Assembly (NCBI GenBank): GCA_029261955.1
Contig: JAJDAI010000647.1
Location: 1 to 11,325, forward strand
DNA length: 11,325 bases
Reading direction: 5' to 3'
Source: Deltaproteobacteria bacterium
GTDB lineage: Bacteria > Myxococcota_A > UBA796 > UBA9615
The notes beneath the pieces were generated by a model. It saw only the letters and a list, made by a program, of their open reading frames with translations, made no database searches and was not told the origin of the DNA. The position numbers and the translations under genes are program-made. Below are positions 8,479 to 11,325 of this stretch, in pieces. How positions within the stretch are numbered: the stretch's first letter is position 1; the number at the start of each line of letters is the position of its first letter.

Positions 8479-10122
8479 TCAGGTGCGGTTGAAGTCGAAC
8501 TCGGCGGTCTCGGGCTGCCCGTAGAGCGTCAGGGCTCCGCGGGGGCCGACCGCGTTGGGGCGCTGGAAGATCCAGTTCTGCCAGGCGGTGAGGCGGCCGA
8601 AGATCTTGGTCTCAAGCGTCTCGGGGCCGGCGAAGCGGAGGTTGGCCTCCATGCCGGTCAGGGCGTCGGGCGACAGGGTCGCGCGCTCCTCGACCACGAG
8701 GCGGATCTCGTCCTCCCAGTCGATGTCGTCGTAGGCCTCGGTGACCAGGCCGGCGTCCATGGCTGCGTCGCTGTCCATGAGCTCGCCGCAGCGCTCCCGC
8801 AGGCCGGCGGCGTGCTCGGGATCCGCGAGGAAGCGGCTCTGGAGTCCGGTGAGTCCGTTGCCCATGGGCAGGGGCCCGAAGTTCATGGTCGACAGGCCGA
8901 TGGCGACGCCGTCCTCCTCGAGCATGTAGGCGCGGTCCGCCGCCAGGGCGACCTCGAAGAGCGAGCCCGCGAAGGCGGTGCCCGCGTCGATGAGCGCGAA
9001 GAAGCTCTTGGCCGTCATGTCCATGCGCTTGAAGACGCGCTTCATGTTCCCGGTGACCTCGCGCACGAACCAGTCGCCCTGGCGGCTGGTCAGCTGGTCG
9101 TCCAGGTGCAGGGCGAGCTTGGGGTCGCCGAGCACGCGCACGAGGACCACGCCGACGTCGGGGTGGTTCACGCGGAGGCGGAGCAGGGCGTCGTCGAACT
9201 CGCGCAGGGCGCGCAGCGGCCACCAGCCGACGCCCAGCTTCGTGGCGTCTGCGGGGATGGCGGGCAGCGACTCGGGCATGCGCAGCTCGAGGTGGGCGAC
9301 GCGGTCCTCGGGGCCGAAGCGGAGGCCGACGTGCCGGTACTCGATGCCGCCCTCGCTCACGGTGGGGTTCAAGGCGTCCAGCTCGACCCCGACCCGGTCG
9401 GGGTGGCCCTCACCGGCGATCTCGGCCGCGCGGGCGTTCACGCCGTCCCAGAAGCGGCTCGGCGGGAAGATGCCGTCCACGAGGTTCCACTGCACCGCGC
9501 GCTTGCCCTTGATGCCTTCGGCCAGGGTGCTGAACACGTCGGCGCGGTCGCGGCGGACCATGCGCTTGTCGACGACGCGGGTCAGGCCGCCGGTGCCGGG
9601 CAGGACCCCGAGGAAGGGGACCTCGGGAAGCGCGACGGCGGAGCGTCGATCGTCCACCAGGTAGATCTCCTCGCAAGCGAGGGGCAGCTCGTAGCCTCCG
9701 CCCGAGGCGACGCCGTTCAGGGCCGCGATCCAGGTCTGCCCGGAGTGCTCGGTGGCGTCCTCGATGTAGAGCCGCGTCTCGTTGGTGAACTTGCAGAAGT
9801 TCACCTTGAAGGCGTGGGAGCTGCTGCCGAGCATGAAGATGTTGGCGCCGGAGCAGAAGACCCCCTCCAGGGCCGACGTGATGATCACGCAGGTCACTTC
9901 GGGGTGCTCGAAGCGCATGCGCTGCACCGCGTCCGCGAGCTCCAGGTCGACGCTGAGGTCGTAGGAGTTGAGCTTCAGCACGTAGTTGTCGCGCAGGCCG
10001 CCGTCCTCCTGGATGTCGAGGGAGAGGGTCGCGATCGGTCCCTTGACGTCCACCCGCACGTGCTTGTAGCGGCTGGGGTGGGTCTCGAAATCGACGGTGA
10101 TGAGGGGGGAGTCGGCTGCCAT
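8479..10122 (-). CDS. boxC: 2,3-epoxybenzoyl-CoA dihydrolase (BoxC), crotonase superfamily
   Basis: This 547-residue protein is BoxC, which opens the ring of 2,3-epoxybenzoyl-CoA with two waters, releasing formate and 3,4-dehydroadipyl-CoA semialdehyde. It has two crotonase-like halves. The first contains FCSGANIFML (89-98) and GVASGGGYELPLAC (137-150), the acyl-CoA oxyanion-hole region. The second half shows the FFALIDAGTAFAGSLFEVALAADRAYM segment in pieces typical of enoyl-CoA hydratases. The C-terminus, TAWQNWIFQRPNAVG followed by LTLYG, is characteristic of BoxC as I remember it. I chose ATG 10122: it gives the usual length, and the MAADSPLITVDFETHPSRYKH start fits homologues; a TTG 36 bases upstream is possible but lies in the promoter. 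It is first in the operon and divergent from the BoxR-like gene. Confidence 0.93.
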   Translation of the reverse strand: MAADSPLITVDFETHPSRYKHVRVDVKGPIATLSLDIQEDGGLRDNYVLKLNSYDLSVDLELADAVQRMRFEHPEVTCVIITSALEGVFCSGANIFMLGSSSHAFKVNFCKFTNETRLYIEDATEHSGQTWIAALNGVASGGGYELPLACEEIYLVDDRRSAVALPEVPFLGVLPGTGGLTRVVDKRMVRRDRADVFSTLAEGIKGKRAVQWNLVDGIFPPSRFWDGVNARAAEIAGEGHPDRVGVELDALNPTVSEGGIEYRHVGLRFGPEDRVAHLELRMPESLPAIPADATKLGVGWWPLRALREFDDALLRLRVNHPDVGVVLVRVLGDPKLALHLDDQLTSRQGDWFVREVTGNMKRVFKRMDMTAKSFFALIDAGTAFAGSLFEVALAADRAYMLEEDGVAIGLSTMNFGPLPMGNGLTGLQSRFLADPEHAAGLRERCGELMDSDAAMDAGLVTEAYDDIDWEDEIRLVVEERATLSPDALTGMEANLRFAGPETLETKIFGRLTAWQNWIFQRPNAVGPRGALTLYGQPETAEFDFNRT

Positions 10123-10153
10123 GGCGCGGAATGTACCGGCGTGAAATGGCACA

Positions 10154-10201
10154 CGCAAGATAATGCTTTCCTGATGTCGGTCATGGAAATATAGTGCGCA
10201 A
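10154..10201. promoter_or_regulatory. Candidate BoxR-like operator: inverted repeat between CGCAA direct repeats
   Basis: An imperfect palindrome, TTTCC-TGA-tgtcgg-TCA-t-GGAAA, fills 10167-10189. It covers the -35/spacer of the boxC promoter and the expected transcript start of the regulator. Two direct CGCAA copies (10154-10158 and 10197-10201) lie 43 bp apart, about four helical turns. Binding of the divergent regulator here would repress both directions. The repeats are seen; the function is inferred. Confidence 0.4.
10157..10184 (-). promoter_or_regulatory. Candidate sigma-70-like promoter of the boxC-boxB-boxD operon
   Basis: On the minus strand a -35-like ATGACC (plus 10179-10184) is separated by 16 bp from a -10-like TATCTT (plus 10157-10162); each matches four of six consensus bases. 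It would give a 5' leader of about 28 nt before boxC. The 71-bp gap is visibly more AT-rich than its surroundings. The plus strand of the same stretch has GATAAT (10159-10164), a five-of-six -10 for the divergent regulator, but no clear -35. Confidence 0.4.
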
Positions 10202-10946
10202 CTTGACCGAGATCCGACCCGAGAGTGAGGCCATCCTGCGGCGTGTGGGCGATCGCGTTCGCGCGCGCCGCTCGGAGCTGGGGATCACCGGCAAGGAGCT
10301 CGCGCAGCGGGCCGGTCTGTCGGCTCGCTTCGTCAGCCAGCTGGAGTGCGGGCACGCGAACATCGCCATCGGCCGGCTCGCGAGCATCGCGCGCGCGCTG
10401 GAGCTGCCGATCGAGCGCCTGGTCGCCCAGCCGAGCGGCGCCTGCGGCGTGGCCCTGCTCGGGCTTCGCGGTGCGGGCAAGACGACCCTGGGGCGGGCGC
10501 TGGCGGGCAGGCTCGGGCTGCCCTTCGTCGAGCTGGACGAGCGGGTGGAAGCCCAGGCCGGCATGGCCGTCGCGGGGATCTTCGCGCTGCACGGCGAGGC
10601 CTGGTACCGCCGCGAGGAGGAGGCCTGCCTGCGCCGCCTGGCGGACACGGGCGAGCGCGTGGTCGTGGCCCTGAGCGGCGGCATCGTGGGCAACGCCGAG
10701 GCCTTCGAGCTGGTTCGGCGGCGCTTCGTCACCGTGTGGCTGCGGGCCCGCCCCGAGGAGCACATGCAGCGCGTGGTGGACCAGGGGGACAGCCGGCCCA
10801 TGGCCGAACGCAGCGACGCCATGAGCGAGCTGCGCACCATCCTCGCTGCACGGGAGCCGCTGTACCGGCAGGCCGGGCTCGCCGTGGACACCTCGGGGCG
10901 GAGCGAGGCCCAGGCCCTGGACGCGCTGCTGGCGGCGGTCGCGTAG
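10194..10946 (+). CDS. boxR: BoxR/BzdR-type regulator: XRE HTH fused to shikimate-kinase-like domain
   Basis: This 250-residue regulator combines an N-terminal XRE/Cro-type HTH (about residues 14-77; ELAQRAGLSARFVSQLECG is the recognition region) with a shikimate-kinase-like domain (about 86-250). The second domain has a P-loop GLRGAGKT (90-97), ELDERVE with Asp115, WYRREEE, LSGGIV and a lid-like GDSRPM segment. This fusion defines BzdR/BoxR, repressors that sense benzoyl-CoA through the kinase-like domain. Its position, divergent from boxC, supports the call. BzdR is near 300 residues with a long linker; here fewer than about ten residues (near 78-85) separate the domains. The start is GTG 10194, the only upstream start in frame before a TAA at 10161; GGAA lies 5 nt before it. 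TTG 10203 or GTG 10242 are alternatives. Confidence 0.9.
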   Translation: MRNLTEIRPESEAILRRVGDRVRARRSELGITGKELAQRAGLSARFVSQLECGHANIAIGRLASIARALELPIERLVAQPSGACGVALLGLRGAGKTTLGRALAGRLGLPFVELDERVEAQAGMAVAGIFALHGEAWYRREEEACLRRLADTGERVVVALSGGIVGNAEAFELVRRRFVTVWLRARPEEHMQRVVDQGDSRPMAERSDAMSELRTILAAREPLYRQAGLAVDTSGRSEAQALDALLAAVA

Positions 10947-11325
10947 GTGCCGCTGGCCCGACGACTCACCGTGCTGCTGGTCCTGCTCGTGCTCGGTTCG
11001 CTGCGCCTGGCGGTGATCGCGAGCCACTTCGAGCCCCAGTTCGATCACGAATTCCACGCCCTGGGCACGCTCGCGCTGGACCTGGATGCGGGCACCGCGA
11101 AGCTCGCGCCGCGGGACTTCGTCGCCACCTACACCTACATCCACCCCAGCTCGCTGATCACCCAGGTCGTGCACTCGCTGCTCGCCCTGCCGCTGGGGCC
11201 GACCTCCTTCGCGCAGCGGCTGACCTCGGTGCTGGCCGAGCTTCTCTGCCTGGCGCTGCTGGCGGCGTTGCTGGTGCGTCGCTGGCACCCGGGGCTGGTG
11301 CTGATCGCGCTGCTGCCCTGGCTGC
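10947..11325 (+). CDS. Polytopic membrane protein, N-terminal part (runs off right edge), possibly GT-C type
   Basis: The frame is open from GTG 10947, immediately after the regulator's TAG, to the window edge, about 126 codons. It begins MPLARR, then a hydrophobic helix of about 18 residues (7-24), a polar loop with FEPQFDHEFHALGTLALDLDAG, then at least two more hydrophobic stretches (about 70-85 and 95-125). One helix followed by an acidic outside loop resembles the start of GT-C glycosyltransferases (PMT/GT39-like), but too little is present to say. Codon use matches the rest of the window. No separate Shine-Dalgarno is seen; translation probably re-initiates after the regulator, or starts at GTG 10971-10973. 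The zero-base spacing suggests co-transcription with the regulator. Confidence 0.65.
   Translation, partial: MPLARRLTVLLVLLVLGSLRLAVIASHFEPQFDHEFHALGTLALDLDAGTAKLAPRDFVATYTYIHPSSLITQVVHSLLALPLGPTSFAQRLTSVLAELLCLALLAALLVRRWHPGLVLIALLPWL

Overview
This is a high-GC window with frequent GTG starts and many 4-nt gene overlaps. It comes from a bacterium with aerobic aromatic degradation by the CoA-epoxide (box) route and eukaryote-like lipid enzymes. This fits Myxococcota or a related former 'deltaproteobacterial' lineage, but the assignment is an inference and no rRNA or marker gene confirms it. No tRNA, rRNA, CRISPR array, IS element or integrase was seen, and there is no gene-free stretch longer than 300 bases.

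Layout. (1) 1-442, minus: start of a secreted helical protein cut by the window edge. (2) 570-1651, plus: a TetR-type regulator missing its usual first helix, followed by an N-terminally truncated sterol desaturase/fatty acid hydroxylase-like gene; this section looks partly decayed. (3) 1739-2278, plus: a stand-alone receiver-like protein that has lost its phosphoacceptor Asp. (4) 2288-5311, minus: a tight four-gene unit, in transcription order a fatty acid 2-hydroxylase-like enzyme (FA2H/Scs7 type), a lipoprotein with a thioredoxin-like fold and a CSLC motif, an extended SDR (3-beta-HSD/dihydroflavonol-reductase-like), and a steroid 5-alpha-reductase-like membrane enzyme. All three junctions are 4-nt start/stop overlaps, so the products are probably made together and act on one lipid. 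(5) 5444-10122, minus: boxC, boxB and a boxD-type aldehyde dehydrogenase. (6) 10194-10946, plus: a divergent BoxR/BzdR-type regulator (XRE HTH fused to a shikimate-kinase-like domain). (7) 10947 to the right edge, plus: start of a polytopic membrane protein.

How they work together. BoxB epoxidises benzoyl-CoA, BoxC opens the ring hydrolytically, and the BoxD-type enzyme oxidises the resulting 3,4-dehydroadipyl-CoA semialdehyde. The divergent regulator probably represses the operon until benzoyl-CoA binds. The reductase partner BoxA and a benzoate-CoA ligase are not in the window. The best candidate for an undescribed system is the lipid unit at 2288-5311: FA2H-like and SRD5A-like enzymes with a redox lipoprotein and an SDR, substrate unknown.
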